Notes: generated by a model not told the origin, from the letters alone. Positions 15,765 to 24,488 are shown, counted from the stretch's first letter. The stretch: 47,606 bases of DNA from Ruminococcus sp. (GCA_017543335.1 JAFYGE010000084.1:1-47606), one strand, 5' to 3'. A program made the numbers and translations.

Positions 15765-18700
15765 TTACTTAAAGTAAGCAACTCCGCTTTCAAAGATCTT
15801 CTGATCCTTATTACCCGGAACGTTCTTGCCTATGAAGCTGCCGATACGCTCGGAGTGACCCATTTTACCGAGAACACGTCCGTCAGGAGAAGTAATACCC
15901 TCGATAGCCTCGACGGAAGTATTCGGATTGTATCTGATGTCCATAGAAGGATTTCCGTCCGGATCAACATACTGTGTAGCGATCTGACCGTTCTTAGCCA
16001 TTTGCTGGATAAGGCTTGCAGGAGCTGTAAAGCGTCCCTCACCATGTGAGATCGGGATAGTGTGGATGTCGCCTACCTCGCAGCCATAGAGCCATGGACT
16101 CTTATTTGAAGCGATACGAGTATTTACCATCATGCTCTGGTGTCTTGCAATGGTATTGAATGTAAGTGTAGGAGACTGGTCTGTCATTTCAACTATCTCA
16201 CCGTAAGGTACGAGTCCGAGCTTGATAAGAGCCTGGAAACCGTTACAGATACCGAGCATAAGTCCGTCACGGTTCTTGAGAAGATCGTGAACAGCTTCAT
16301 TTATCTTAGGATTGCGGAAGAATGCAGTAATGAACTTACCGCTTCCCTCAGGCTCGTCACCGCCGGAGAATCCACCGGGGATCATTATTATCTGAGAATG
16401 ACGTATAGCTCTCTCGAAGTAGCTTACGCTGTCTTCAATATCAGCAGCTGAGAGATTGCGGATAACAACAGTTTCAGTCTTAGCACCGGCTCTCTGGAAT
16501 GCTCTTTCTGTATCGTACTCGCAGTTTGTACCTGGGAATACCGGAATGAGCACTCTTGGCTGAGCTGCCTTGATAGATGCTGCGAGCTGGAGTCTGTCAG
16601 TGTTAGAGTAAGTCTCCGGAGTAGCATCGGTAGTTTTAATACGGCATGGGAATACAGGTTCAAGCTTGCCCTCCCAAGCTCTCTGGAGGTTATCAAGGCT
16701 GATAGTATAATCCATTGCGATGATCTTGTAATCCTCTATAGTCTTACCGATAAGGAGTTCGTCGCTCTGAGCGTCGCCCTTGAGCTCGATAACGAATCCG
16801 CCGTAGCATGGCTTATAGAGCTGCTTGCTTGTGAGCTTAGCTGTGAACTCGAAGCCTATCTTGTTACCGAAGCACATCTTTGCGATACCCTCAGCAGCAC
16901 CGCCGTAACCGAGAGTCCAGATAGCATTTACACGGTCGTTCTTTATCATATCCTCGACCTTATCGAAGCATGATCTTATGCTGTCCCATACAGGGAGACC
17001 GTTTTCGTCGTACTCAGGTGTAATGAGTATTACCTGTGAGCCGGCACTCTTGAATTCTGTAGATACGACCTTGTCAGCCATTGCAGTTGAAACTGCGAAT
17101 GAAACGAGTGTAGGAGGTACATCGATATTCTCGAATGTACCGGACATAGAGTCCTTACCGCCGATAGAACCGCAGCCCATTTCGAGCTGAGCTTTAAATG
17201 CACCGAGGAGTGCTGCCATAGGCTTACCCCAGCGGCGTGAATCGTTCTGAGTTCTCTCGAAGTACTCCTGGAATGTGAGCCAGCACTTCTTATATGTACC
17301 GCCGGCTGCAACTACCTTAGCAATTGACTCAACAACTGCGAGCATTGCACCGTGGTAAGGTGATTTTTCAGATATATCAGGATTATAGCCCCAGCCCATA
17401 AGTGAGCAGGTATTTGTCTCGCCAGTGAGTACAGGGATTTTTGCAGCCATAGCCTGTGAAGGAGTAAGCTGATAAGCTCCGCCGAAAGGCATGAGGACTG
17501 TTCCTGCACCGATAGTTGAGTCGAACTTTTCGATAAGTCCCTTCTGTGAGCATACATTGAGGTTTGTGAGAAGCTCTGTCCATGTATCAGCAGAATCTGT
17601 GATATCATCTTCGTTGTTCTCAGCAGGAGCTTCCACTTCTATATCAGTGAACTTCGGAGCACCGTTTGAATTAAGGAACTCACGGGAAAGGTCAACTATA
17701 GTATTTCCGTTCCAGTTCATTTTAAGTCTTGGTTCTTCAACAACATCAGCAACGAGAGTAGCTTCGAGGTTCTCTCTGTGAGCTTCCTCCATGAACTTCT
17801 CAACATCCTCAGGAGCAATAACAACAGCCATTCTCTCCTGTGACTCGGAAATAGCTATTTCAGTACCGTCAAGACCGTCATACTTCTTAGGAACAGCATT
17901 GAGGTCGATAACGAGACCGTCAGTAAGCTCGCCGATAGCAACTGATACACCGCCTGCACCGAAGTCGTTGCAGCGTTTGATGAGCTTTGTAACTTCAGGA
18001 TTGCGGAAAAGTCTCTGGAGCTTTCTCTCCTCAGGAGGATTACCCTTCTGTACCTCTGCACCGCAGGATTCAAGAGATTCAAGAGTGTGTGACTTTGAAG
18101 AACCTGTTGCACCGCCGCAGCCGTCACGACCGGTCTTTCCGCCGAGGAGTATGACAACATCGCCCGGAACAGGTCTTTCTCTTCTTATATTTTCAGCAGG
18201 AGCTGCACCGAGTACTGCACCTATTTCCATTCTCTTTGCAACGTAACCCGGATGATAAACCTCAGCAACGTGACCTGTTGCAAGTCCTATCTGGTTACCG
18301 TATGAGCTGTATCCGTTTGCAGCACCTACAGTTATCTTTCTCTGTGGGAGCTTACCTGTGATAGTATCTTCTACAGGAACGAGCGGATTAGCTGCACCTG
18401 TTACACGCATAGCCTGATATACATAAGAACGTCCTGAAAGCGGATCTCTGATAGCACCGCCGAGACAAGTTGCAGCACCGCCGAAAGGCTCTATTTCGGT
18501 CGGGTGGTTATGAGTCTCGTTCTTGAACATGAGTATCCAGTCTTCGAGTTCGCCGTCTATATCTACTTTAATCTTTACAGAACAAGCATTGATCTCCTCG
18601 GACTCATCAAGGTCAGGGAGAAGTCCGTCAGCCTTGAGTTTTTTAGCGGCAAGAGTACCAATGTCCATAAGAGTGATCGGACGGTCTGATCTGCCGAGCT

Positions 18701-19469
18701 CCTCACGTACATTGAGGTACATATCATATGTATCCTTGATGTAAGGAGTTTTTATGTCGACCTTTTCAACATTTGTAAGGAATGTTGTGTGGCGGCAGTG
18801 GTCTGACCAATATGTATCTATCATACGGATCTCAGTTATAGTAGGATCACGATGTTCTTCGTTGCGGAAATAATCCTGACAGAACTTGATATCATCGTAG
18901 TCCATAGCGAGTCCGAACTTATCGACGAAAGCGTGAAGTCCGATAGCATTGAGCTTTGTGAATCCTTCAAGTACTTCTACTGTGGTTGGAATATCGTAAT
19001 TTGTATCAAGAGTCTTGAAAGTATCGAGTGTAGCTTCACGGCTCTCAACAGGGTTGATTATGTATGCTTTAAGTTTGTCGAACTCAGCATCTGTCAGAGT
19101 ACCGGAAACGATATATACTCTTGCATTTCTTACACGGCAGCGTTCTCCCTGACGGAGTATCTGTATACACTGCTCGCAGCTGTCAGCTCTCTGGTCGAAC
19201 TGACCCGGAAGGTACTCAACAGCGAAAACACGGTCGCTCTCAGCTATTCTTGGCATTTCCTCATAAACAAGGTCAACAGCTGGTTCGGAGAAAACAGTAC
19301 TTATTGCAGCATTGAAGTCTTCCTCACTGAGCTTGTCTGCATCGTAGCGGTTGAGTATACGCAGACCTGTGAGATTAAGTCTGAGAGCTGTGCGGACATC
19401 GCTGAGCACCGACTGAGCCTCAACTGCAAACTCCGGCTTCTTTTCAACATAAATTCTGAATACGGACAT
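15765..19469 (-). CDS. purL: Phosphoribosylformylglycinamidine synthase, PurL-PurQ fusion
   Basis: This enzyme converts FGAR, ATP and glutamine to FGAM in de novo purine synthesis. The 1,234-aa protein is the long single-chain form: two AIRS-like synthetase halves (for example ETHNHPTEIEPFGGAATCLGG, GKTGRDGCGGATGSSKSH, NDFGAGGVSVAIGEL) and a C-terminal class I glutamine amidotransferase. The latter has VFPGTNCEYDTERAF, nucleophile region LGICNGFQALIKLG and SHGEGRF with the catalytic His and Glu. I start at ATG 19469 (MSVFRIYVEKK) because AGGAGA lies about 10 bases upstream; the in-frame TTG at 19502 has none. No other pur gene and no purine riboswitch is visible near it. Whether it shares an mtaB transcript is unclear. 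Confidence 0.96.
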   Translation of the reverse strand: MSVFRIYVEKKPEFAVEAQSVLSDVRTALRLNLTGLRILNRYDADKLSEEDFNAAISTVFSEPAVDLVYEEMPRIAESDRVFAVEYLPGQFDQRADSCEQCIQILRQGERCRVRNARVYIVSGTLTDAEFDKLKAYIINPVESREATLDTFKTLDTNYDIPTTVEVLEGFTKLNAIGLHAFVDKFGLAMDYDDIKFCQDYFRNEEHRDPTITEIRMIDTYWSDHCRHTTFLTNVEKVDIKTPYIKDTYDMYLNVREELGRSDRPITLMDIGTLAAKKLKADGLLPDLDESEEINACSVKIKVDIDGELEDWILMFKNETHNHPTEIEPFGGAATCLGGAIRDPLSGRSYVYQAMRVTGAANPLVPVEDTITGKLPQRKITVGAANGYSSYGNQIGLATGHVAEVYHPGYVAKRMEIGAVLGAAPAENIRRERPVPGDVVILLGGKTGRDGCGGATGSSKSHTLESLESCGAEVQKGNPPEERKLQRLFRNPEVTKLIKRCNDFGAGGVSVAIGELTDGLVIDLNAVPKKYDGLDGTEIAISESQERMAVVIAPEDVEKFMEEAHRENLEATLVADVVEEPRLKMNWNGNTIVDLSREFLNSNGAPKFTDIEVEAPAENNEDDITDSADTWTELLTNLNVCSQKGLIEKFDSTIGAGTVLMPFGGAYQLTPSQAMAAKIPVLTGETNTCSLMGWGYNPDISEKSPYHGAMLAVVESIAKVVAAGGTYKKCWLTFQEYFERTQNDSRRWGKPMAALLGAFKAQLEMGCGSIGGKDSMSGTFENIDVPPTLVSFAVSTAMADKVVSTEFKSAGSQVILITPEYDENGLPVWDSIRSCFDKVEDMIKNDRVNAIWTLGYGGAAEGIAKMCFGNKIGFEFTAKLTSKQLYKPCYGGFVIELKGDAQSDELLIGKTIEDYKIIAMDYTISLDNLQRAWEGKLEPVFPCRIKTTDATPETYSNTDRLQLAASIKAAQPRVLIPVFPGTNCEYDTERAFQRAGAKTETVVIRNLSAADIEDSVSYFERAIRHSQIIMIPGGFSGGDEPEGSGKFITAFFRNPKINEAVHDLLKNRDGLMLGICNGFQALIKLGLVPYGEIVEMTDQSPTLTFNTIARHQSMMVNTRIASNKSPWLYGCEVGDIHTIPISHGEGRFTAPASLIQQMAKNGQIATQYVDPDGNPSMDIRYNPNTSVEAIEGITSPDGRVLGKMGHSERIGSFIGKNVPGNKDQKIFESGVAYFK

Positions 19470-19547
19470 AAATTCAAGTCTCCTATCTCCCGTTAGGGAC
19501 AAATTATGAATTGAGAATGTATAATTGATAATTGAGAAATATACTGA

Positions 19548-19564
19548 CCGGAAACAGTTTCCGG
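19548..19564 (-). terminator. Weak hairpin after mtaB
   Basis: CCGGAAA (19548-19554) and TTTCCGG (19558-19564) form a 7-bp stem 13 bases after the mtaB stop on the minus strand, with a poor T-run. The AT-rich gap 19485-19545 contains repeated ATTGAGA/ATTGATA-like units and no clear purL promoter. Confidence 0.4.
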
Positions 19565-19576
19565 AAATGGTCTCAA

Positions 19577-20899
19577 TTAAAAATCATAACTAAAGTCCTC
19601 TGACGGTCTGCCTAAGCATCCGTCACGACTATACTCTTCTATTATAACACTAATTATCCGATTACGCAAACTTTTTTCGGAATTTTTTCGGGAAATTTTT
19701 ATCAATGTGTGGTCAGGAGCGTGTCCTTGATGAAAAATAGGGGAATTTTCCCTCTCAAACAGTACAGGTACAGTTTTTCCGACAAGACTTTTCAGGTACT
19801 GCTCACGCATTTCGTCAGCAGCTTCAGTGAGCTCTTTCCATCTCAGTGACTTGATATTTTCCGGCACCTGACCACTCATACGGTCAGCGACAGTGCCTTT
19901 TCTTCTTGAATACCTGAATACGTGGACTTTAGCGAATCCGGCTCTGCGGATAAAATCGACTGATTCCTTGTGAGCTTTCTCAGTTTCCTGTGGAAAACCA
20001 GCCATAATGTCGGTTGTGAAAGAGCAATCAGGAAAGAATGAGCGTATCCTGTCCATAAGTTCAAGGTACTCAGCGGAGGTATAATGGCGATTCATAGCCT
20101 TTAGCGTCTCATCACTTCCGCTCTGGAGCGACAAGTGGAACTGCGGACAAAGCTCCGGAAGAGCAGCTAATCTGCGTAAAAGGTCATCGGTCATCATTTC
20201 AGGCTCAAGAGAACCAAGCCTTACACGCTCAATGCCTTTAGTGCCTGCACAGACTTCTGCTGCATCAGCAAGGGAAAGTCCCCATTCCTGACCGTAAAAA
20301 GCCAGATTTATGCCGGAAAGGACTATTTCTTTTATACCGCCTGCTGCTATTGCAGCTGCTTCATCTCTGAGTACGTCCAAGGGCTTAGAGCGGCATCTGC
20401 CTCTTGCAAAAGGTATCATGCAGTAGGAGCAGAAACGGTCGCAGCCGTCCTGTATTTTTACGAAAGCACGGGTATTATCCTCAAACTCCGAGCATTTCAG
20501 AGGCTCGAATGCATCTCCCTTTGAGTATGGACTTACTTCCATTATTCTGCGATGTTCTTTCATACAGTCCTCGACCATATCCGGAATGTGCGAGCGGTCT
20601 TTTGTACCGCAAATTATATCGGCTTCGCTCAGCTTCGAGGCTTCCTCGATGTTTGCCTGAGGGTAGCATCCGGTAAGTGCTATTACAGCGTCCGGAAGCT
20701 CCTTTCTTGCCTTTTTTAAGGCAGATATAACTCTGCTGTCGCCTGAGGATGTTACGGTACATGAATTTATGACTACAGCGTCAGAGCCATTTATATCGTG
20801 GGATATCTCCCAGCCTCTTTCCTTAAAAAGCGACTTCATGCACTCTGTTTCATAATGGTTCACTTTACATCCAAATGTAATAAAATTTACTTTATACAT
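19577..20899 (-). CDS. mtaB: tRNA t6A37 methylthiotransferase MtaB
   Basis: This radical-SAM methylthiotransferase converts t6A37 to ms2t6A in tRNAs reading ANN codons. The 440-aa protein has an N-terminal UPF0004 domain with GCKVNHYETE and cysteines in INSCTV and LTGCYPQ, which would hold the auxiliary cluster. The radical SAM motif CDRFCSYC is the CxxxCxxC type, followed by PFARGRCRS, which is typical of MtaB rather than MiaB or RimO. A C-terminal TRAM-like segment ends the protein. The start ATG 20899 follows AAGGTG. Identification is firm. Confidence 0.93.
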   Translation of the reverse strand: MYKVNFITFGCKVNHYETECMKSLFKERGWEISHDINGSDAVVINSCTVTSSGDSRVISALKKARKELPDAVIALTGCYPQANIEEASKLSEADIICGTKDRSHIPDMVEDCMKEHRRIMEVSPYSKGDAFEPLKCSEFEDNTRAFVKIQDGCDRFCSYCMIPFARGRCRSKPLDVLRDEAAAIAAGGIKEIVLSGINLAFYGQEWGLSLADAAEVCAGTKGIERVRLGSLEPEMMTDDLLRRLAALPELCPQFHLSLQSGSDETLKAMNRHYTSAEYLELMDRIRSFFPDCSFTTDIMAGFPQETEKAHKESVDFIRRAGFAKVHVFRYSRRKGTVADRMSGQVPENIKSLRWKELTEAADEMREQYLKSLVGKTVPVLFERENSPIFHQGHAPDHTLIKISRKNSEKSLRNRIISVIIEEYSRDGCLGRPSEDFSYDF

Positions 20900-21029
20900 A
20901 TTTCACCTTATTATCACAAAAAGTCCGCAGAATTATCATGTTAAATATACACAATTAGAACTACTTATTTTTGTGCACTCTCAATAATTATCTGCTATTA
21001 ATAAAAACTCCCACGTTTAGGACGACTCA

Positions 21030-21058
21030 ATTATACTAAATTGACGAATTTATAACAA
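21030..21058 (-). promoter_or_regulatory. Probable promoter of mtaB
   Basis: On the minus strand, TTGTTA (21058-21053) and TATAAT (21035-21030) are 17 bp apart, giving a leader of about 125 nt. It lies back to back with the promoter of the HPr-like gene, 5 bp away. Confidence 0.5.
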
Positions 21059-21063
21059 ATCGC

Positions 21064-21092
21064 TTGACAATGGGATTTTTTAATGCTATTAT
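21064..21092 (+). promoter_or_regulatory. Promoter of HPr-like gene
   Basis: TTGACA (21064-21069) and TATTAT (21087-21092) are 17 bp apart. An AAGGAGG ribosome site lies just before ATG 21180. Confidence 0.7.
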
Positions 21093-21179
21093 ATAGTTGC
21101 GGTAAGGATACCGTAAGAAAAAAGGAATAAATAAGAAAAAACACTCGCACACCCACAATTTGTTAAGGAGGTACTTAGT

Positions 21180-21410
21180 ATGACAAAAACAACTGTTTTC
21201 CTTCAGGCTATCAACGACGTAAAGGAGTTCGTTAATATCGTTATGCGTTATGACTTTGATATCGACCTCGTCTCCGGAAGATACGCTGTAGATGCAAAAT
21301 CTATCATGGGTATTTTCAGCCTTGACCTCTCTAAGCCGATTCAGCTCAATGCACACACTGATGATGCTGATAAATTCCTCAAGGAAATCGACAAGTTCAT
21401 CGTAAAGTAA
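21180..21410 (+). CDS. HPr-family protein without the catalytic His (Crh-like)
   Basis: This 76-aa protein is an HPr-fold protein: the block DAKSIMGIFSLDL (38-50) matches the HPr regulatory-serine region with Ser41 at the place of Ser46 of Bacillus HPr. Aligning backwards without a gap, the phosphocarrier His15 of HPr falls on Ala10, and Arg17 on Asn12. It therefore cannot pass phosphate through the PTS but could still be phosphorylated on Ser41, as Crh is. Such proteins are frequent in Clostridia. It is monocistronic, with its own promoter and terminator. A role in catabolite control is inferred by analogy with Crh. Confidence 0.8.
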   Translation: MTKTTVFLQAINDVKEFVNIVMRYDFDIDLVSGRYAVDAKSIMGIFSLDLSKPIQLNAHTDDADKFLKEIDKFIVK

Positions 21411-21473
21411 GCAACGGAGCTGTTACGGCAACAGCCTCGCCTATTAATTAAAATTTAGCATATACTAAAAATC

Positions 21474-21508
21474 AAAAGACTGCTGCTTTATGCGGCAGTC
21501 TTTTTGCA
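21474..21508. terminator. Bidirectional terminator
   Basis: A stem of about 13 bp (AAAAGACTGCTGC / GCGGCAGTCTTTT, one G-U) with a TTTAT-type loop and flanking A/T runs ends the HPr-like gene and the convergent membrane-protein gene. Confidence 0.8.
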
Positions 21509-22102
21509 TTATATGCTGTCCATTTCACCTTTTTTTGCGGATGCAGCTCCGTCAGCAGGGGAGTCGTTGTTTTCGGATTTTGCAAGCAGATCGTTTCTCA
21601 TGTCGAATCTGCTGACATAGCCTGTCTCGGACTGTTTTTTCTGTTCATCATAACGCTCATTAAAATGTGGAAAACCGGGCTGTTCCTCCAACCACTTATA
21701 CAGCTTGTTGGCATATATAGTTAAAGCCATCAGAATTATAGTAATGAAAAAAACTAATAAATTTGTAAATGGTCCGCTTGACAAAAGGAACATATCAAGG
21801 TAATTGCCGTTATTTGAAAATATGACTCCTATTCCGCTGTTAAAAGCGGCAATTATAGGAGCTGCCGCAGCATATTTGCTATCACGCTTATAAGTCCCCA
21901 TATAGCCGCAGTAGAGTATAGCTCCCTTAAATACAAGACCGTCAAAGAACAGAAACAGAGAATCTCCGCTCACAGAAAGTATCATTAAGTAAGTTGCTGC
22001 AAAAATGTATAATACACACATTGTAATGTATGTAATGCTTACACGATTATAGATTTTCTGACATCGTTTAAGCTTGCAGAGGTTGGTGGAGTATTCATTC
22101 AT
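21509..22102 (-). CDS. Hypothetical membrane protein, about four to five helices
   Basis: I do not recognise a family. The 197-aa protein has hydrophobic segments near residues 22-45, 48-66, 80-96 and 107-133, then a hydrophilic C-terminal tail of about 60 residues (QPGFPHFNERYDEQKKQSE...). It lies 24 bases downstream of the NERD-domain gene and in the same direction, so the two are likely an operon. No convincing ribosome site precedes ATG 22102, which fits translation following from the upstream gene or leaves the start uncertain. Confidence 0.6.
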   Translation of the reverse strand: MNEYSTNLCKLKRCQKIYNRVSITYITMCVLYIFAATYLMILSVSGDSLFLFFDGLVFKGAILYCGYMGTYKRDSKYAAAAPIIAAFNSGIGVIFSNNGNYLDMFLLSSGPFTNLLVFFITIILMALTIYANKLYKWLEEQPGFPHFNERYDEQKKQSETGYVSRFDMRNDLLAKSENNDSPADGAASAKKGEMDSI

Positions 22103-22126
22103 GATATTTCAGCACGGAACTGAGTA

Positions 22127-22750
22127 TTAGTCCCAATCCTTTCTGTTGAAATTGTGGAGAATCTTCTTTATCGGATTGTTGACTTCGAGCTTCTGGAAGT
22201 GATGATATAAAGCGTCCTGATTGCATTTTGCGTCAGGAAGGCTTGAATAGAGCTTTTCAAGACCTTCTATATCGATACCTACATTAGCATCGTTTTTAAG
22301 ATTACTGTCAGTGAAAACTACAGCACCATAGACAGGAGTTTTCTCGAAACCGCCCTTTTTAAGGTGGTGAGTAACATTGTCGATATGGGTTTTGTTCTGG
22401 AGCTCAGGATTGTAGAGCTTATGAACTTTAGTTCCTATCTTATGAGTGAGCTTTTTTCCGCTTCCGGAGATAGAGCCGGAGATGCCTTTTGTCTCAATAA
22501 CAAGAACACCGAATCTGCCGAAAACGAGATGATCTATCTCGACAGTTTTGCGGTATAAAGGCAGAAAAGCGTTATTTATTATACGAACATTGTCTTTTTT
22601 ACCAATCTTTTTTATAGTTCCGGCAACTTTCCTTTCAGCAGCTCTGCCTTTACGCTTGCCTTTGCTGAAATATGACATTATTCCCCAGATGATGAAAACT
22701 ACAGCAAGAACTGCAAGAATGATCAAAAAAATTTTTAAATTCTTTTCCAT
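22127..22750 (-). CDS. NERD-domain (nuclease-related) membrane-anchored protein
   Basis: This 207-aa protein starts with a membrane helix (about 6-28), then a basic stretch (KGKRKGRAAERK) and a NERD domain (about 38-150). The NERD core EIDHLVFGRFGVLVIETKG (about 72-90) has the Asp/Glu-x-Lys arrangement of restriction-endonuclease-like folds. NERD proteins are predicted nucleases or DNA-processing factors, and I know of no defined role for this single-helix type. GGGAG precedes ATG 22750. It is followed by a small membrane protein gene in the same orientation. Confidence 0.8.
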   Translation of the reverse strand: MEKNLKIFLIILAVLAVVFIIWGIMSYFSKGKRKGRAAERKVAGTIKKIGKKDNVRIINNAFLPLYRKTVEIDHLVFGRFGVLVIETKGISGSISGSGKKLTHKIGTKVHKLYNPELQNKTHIDNVTHHLKKGGFEKTPVYGAVVFTDSNLKNDANVGIDIEGLEKLYSSLPDAKCNQDALYHHFQKLEVNNPIKKILHNFNRKDWD

Positions 22751-22847
22751 AATTTACTCCCGTCTGACTGAATAATAACATTCAATCCTGACATAATAGT
22801 TTCAGACGCTCAACAGCGTCAATCCCGAATAAAGAGGTGTTCTCAAT

Positions 22848-23072
22848 ATGTGGGACAGATTAGCTCTTATTCTTCTGATAATCGGAGGAATAAACTGGGG
22901 ATTAGTTGGTATTTTTGAGCTTGACATGGTAGCATGGCTCTTCGGCGGCTCTGAAAGCCTTATCAGCAGAACTATCTATATACTCATAGCTATTTCTGCT
23001 GTATGGTCTATTTCACTTCTCTTCCGCAGAGATGAGGAGCTTGCCTATAACAGTACCTCAAACGACCGGTAA
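22848..23072 (+). CDS. DUF378 small membrane protein
   Basis: This 74-aa protein has two membrane helices. The start MWDRLALILLIIGGINWGLVG and the later DMVAWLFGG...SRTIYILIAISAVW match the DUF378 family (YuzA-like), which is widespread and of unknown function. AGAGGTG lies upstream of ATG 22848. It is divergent from the NERD gene. Confidence 0.85.
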   Translation: MWDRLALILLIIGGINWGLVGIFELDMVAWLFGGSESLISRTIYILIAISAVWSISLLFRRDEELAYNSTSNDR

Positions 23073-23082
23073 TCCCTTTTAA

Positions 23083-23153
23083 AGAACCGCTCCTCAGATG
23101 CCGTGGAGACGGTTTTACATATAATACAAAAAAGGGAGACATAAGTCTCCCTT
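23083..23153. terminator. Two back-to-back terminators
   Basis: AACCG...CGGTT with an inner CTCC/GGAG stem (about 23085-23115) followed by TTTTACAT serves the DUF378 gene. AAGGGAGAC (23132-23140) paired with GTCTCCCTT (23145-23153), with a minus-strand T-run, ends the ribosomal operon. Confidence 0.7.
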
Positions 23154-23162
23154 GGTTATTTA

Positions 23163-23405
23163 TTAGTCGCTTACATAAGGGAGAAGTGCAATATGTCTTG
23201 CTCTCTTGATAGCTACTGTCAGCTCACGCTGATGATATGCACAAGTACCTGTTACTCGTCTTGGAAGGATCTTAGCTCTCTCTGTCATGCACTTTCTGAG
23301 CTTTGCGAGATCCTTATAATCGATCTTTTCGATCCTGTCAGCACAGAAGAGACAAACCTTCTTGCGTGGCTTCTTGGATGGACGGGCATTTCTTTCCTTT
23401 TCCAT
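23163..23405 (-). CDS. rpsR: 30S ribosomal protein S18
   Basis: This 80-aa protein is S18: [19 protein letters not shown] and [36 protein letters not shown] are characteristic. It binds 16S rRNA next to S6. The start is ATG 23405 with AGGAGG upstream; an earlier in-frame Met at 23447 has no ribosome site and would add a non-conserved leader. The start retains cysteines in CLFC that may bind zinc. It is the last gene of rpsF-ssb-rpsR. Confidence 0.96.
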   Translation of the reverse strand: MEKERNARPSKKPRKKVCLFCADRIEKIDYKDLAKLRKCMTERAKILPRRVTGTCAYHQRELTVAIKRARHIALLPYVSD

Positions 23406-23456
23406 GACTTTTCCTCCTATCGTTATAAAGTTAATGTTTTTCAGCAAGATACTCGT

Positions 23457-23978
23457 TTAGAACGGAACATCTCCGTCGCTGAGTATCTCTTCAAAGTCGC
23501 TGAGATTACCGTATGACATACTGTCATTGGCTGCGGGCTGCTGTGGAGCTGCCTGCTGGGGAGGAGCTGAATAATTGTTATTGTAATTATTCTGAGGAGC
23601 ACCGTAACCGCCGTTACCGCCCTGATAGCCGCCGTTTCCGCCGGATTCCTTTTTAGAGCCTGTAAACTCGACATTATCTACATAAACGTCAGTAGTATAA
23701 TGTGTTACATCACTGTGATTTCTGTCCTGATAACTTCCTGTTCTGAGGCTTCCCTCGACACAGATCATACTTCCTTTATTGAAGTATCTTGTTACGAACT
23801 CAGCAGTTTGTCTCCAAGCGATGCAGGTGATAAAATCAGCCTGTCTTTCGCCGCTCTGCTTGTCAACAAAATTTCTGTTGACAGCGACAGTGAACCTACA
23901 AGAGGAAACACCGCTCTGAGTTTGTCTGAGCTCAGGATCAGCAGTAAGTCTGCCCATTAAAATAACTTTATTCATCAT
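23457..23978 (-). CDS. ssb: Single-stranded DNA-binding protein
   Basis: This 173-aa SSB coats ssDNA in replication and repair. The N-terminal OB fold starts NKVILMGRLTADPELRQTQSGV, with typical VNRNF and FITCIAWRQTAEF. A Gly/Gln/Asn-rich linker (GGNGGYQGGNGGYG, PPQQAAPQQP) follows, then the acidic protein-interaction tip DFEEILSDGDVPF. The tip ends in VPF instead of the usual IPF. An AAGGAGGTG site precedes tandem ATGs at 23978 and 23975; either could be used. Confidence 0.96.
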   Translation of the reverse strand: MMNKVILMGRLTADPELRQTQSGVSSCRFTVAVNRNFVDKQSGERQADFITCIAWRQTAEFVTRYFNKGSMICVEGSLRTGSYQDRNHSDVTHYTTDVYVDNVEFTGSKKESGGNGGYQGGNGGYGAPQNNYNNNYSAPPQQAAPQQPAANDSMSYGNLSDFEEILSDGDVPF

Positions 23979-24006
23979 TGCACCTCCTTAAAAATGAAGC
24001 CTGAAA

Positions 24007-24303
24007 TTATTCTGCTACTGTTACGAGTGAGCGAAGAATTCCATCGGTAATGTTGAGACGTCTTGAAAGCTCTGCTGGGTAATCTGGCTGTGATGTAAAT
24101 GTATAGATCACATAATAACCCTCTGTCTCGTCTTCGATAGGATATGCAAGCTTACGCTTACCCCAATCCTCGTTAACTTCAACAGCTTCGGCATGACGCT
24201 CGATTCTCTCCTTGAACTTCTGGATGAGAGCCTTCATTGGCTCCTCGCCGTTCTTAAGGCTGAAAACAACCATTACTTCATACTTTGCGGATACCTTTGC
24301 CAT
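24007..24303 (-). CDS. rpsF: 30S ribosomal protein S6
   Basis: This 98-aa protein matches S6: KYEVMVVFSLKNGEEP, then NEDWGKRKLAYPIEDETEGYYVIYTF and LSRRLNITDGILRSL. S6 dimerises with S18 on the 30S platform. ATG 24303 is preceded by AAGGAGGTG; the in-frame Met at 24375 lies in the leader and is not conserved. It is the first gene of the operon, with a structured leader and consensus promoter upstream. Confidence 0.95.
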   Translation of the reverse strand: MAKVSAKYEVMVVFSLKNGEEPMKALIQKFKERIERHAEAVEVNEDWGKRKLAYPIEDETEGYYVIYTFTSQPDYPAELSRRLNITDGILRSLVTVAE

Positions 24304-24327
24304 GATGTACACCTCCTTCTGGATTCT

Positions 24328-24348
24328 GCCGGACAACCTCCTGCCGGC
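24328..24348 (-). promoter_or_regulatory. Probable S6:S18-responsive leader hairpin of rpsF
   Basis: In the leader of about 76 nt, GCCGGC... and ...GTCCGGC (minus strand, 24348-24328) form a G/C-rich stem enclosing AGGAGGTT-like sequence, with CCG trinucleotides next to the stem. Bacterial rpsF operons are known to carry an S6:S18-binding leader with a conserved CCG bulge. I infer feedback control here; the exact fold was not computed. Confidence 0.5.
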
Positions 24349-24386
24349 AAGGATATTCTGTACGTGTTTCCACACGATACTTGAAT

Positions 24387-24415
24387 ATTATATCACTTCT
24401 CAGGCAGCTTGTCAA
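24387..24415 (-). promoter_or_regulatory. Consensus promoter of rpsF-ssb-rpsR
   Basis: On the minus strand, TTGACA (24415-24410) and TATAAT (24392-24387) are exactly 17 bp apart. Confidence 0.85.
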
Positions 24416-24453
24416 GTGATTTCGCAATTTTTTCTTCTAAGATATAATTTCAC

Positions 24454-24482
24454 TTGACATAACACGAATATGATGCTATAAT
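24454..24482 (+). promoter_or_regulatory. Consensus promoter of orphan transcription unit
   Basis: TTGACA (24454-24459) and TATAAT (24477-24482) are 17 bp apart, divergent from the rpsF promoter. The first substantial gene is almost 400 bp away, beyond a terminator. Confidence 0.8.
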
Positions 24483-24488
24483 TTATGT

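Noticed and set aside
18852-19496. Long open frame (214 codons) on the plus strand inside purL
   Set aside because: It is antisense to a strongly conserved enzyme, has no ribosome site, and encodes no recognisable protein; it follows from codon bias of the real gene.
19470-19576. Purine riboswitch or PurR box upstream of purL
   Set aside because: The 107-bp gap is AT-rich with short ATTGAGA-like repeats and does not show a riboswitch core or paired PurR-type boxes.
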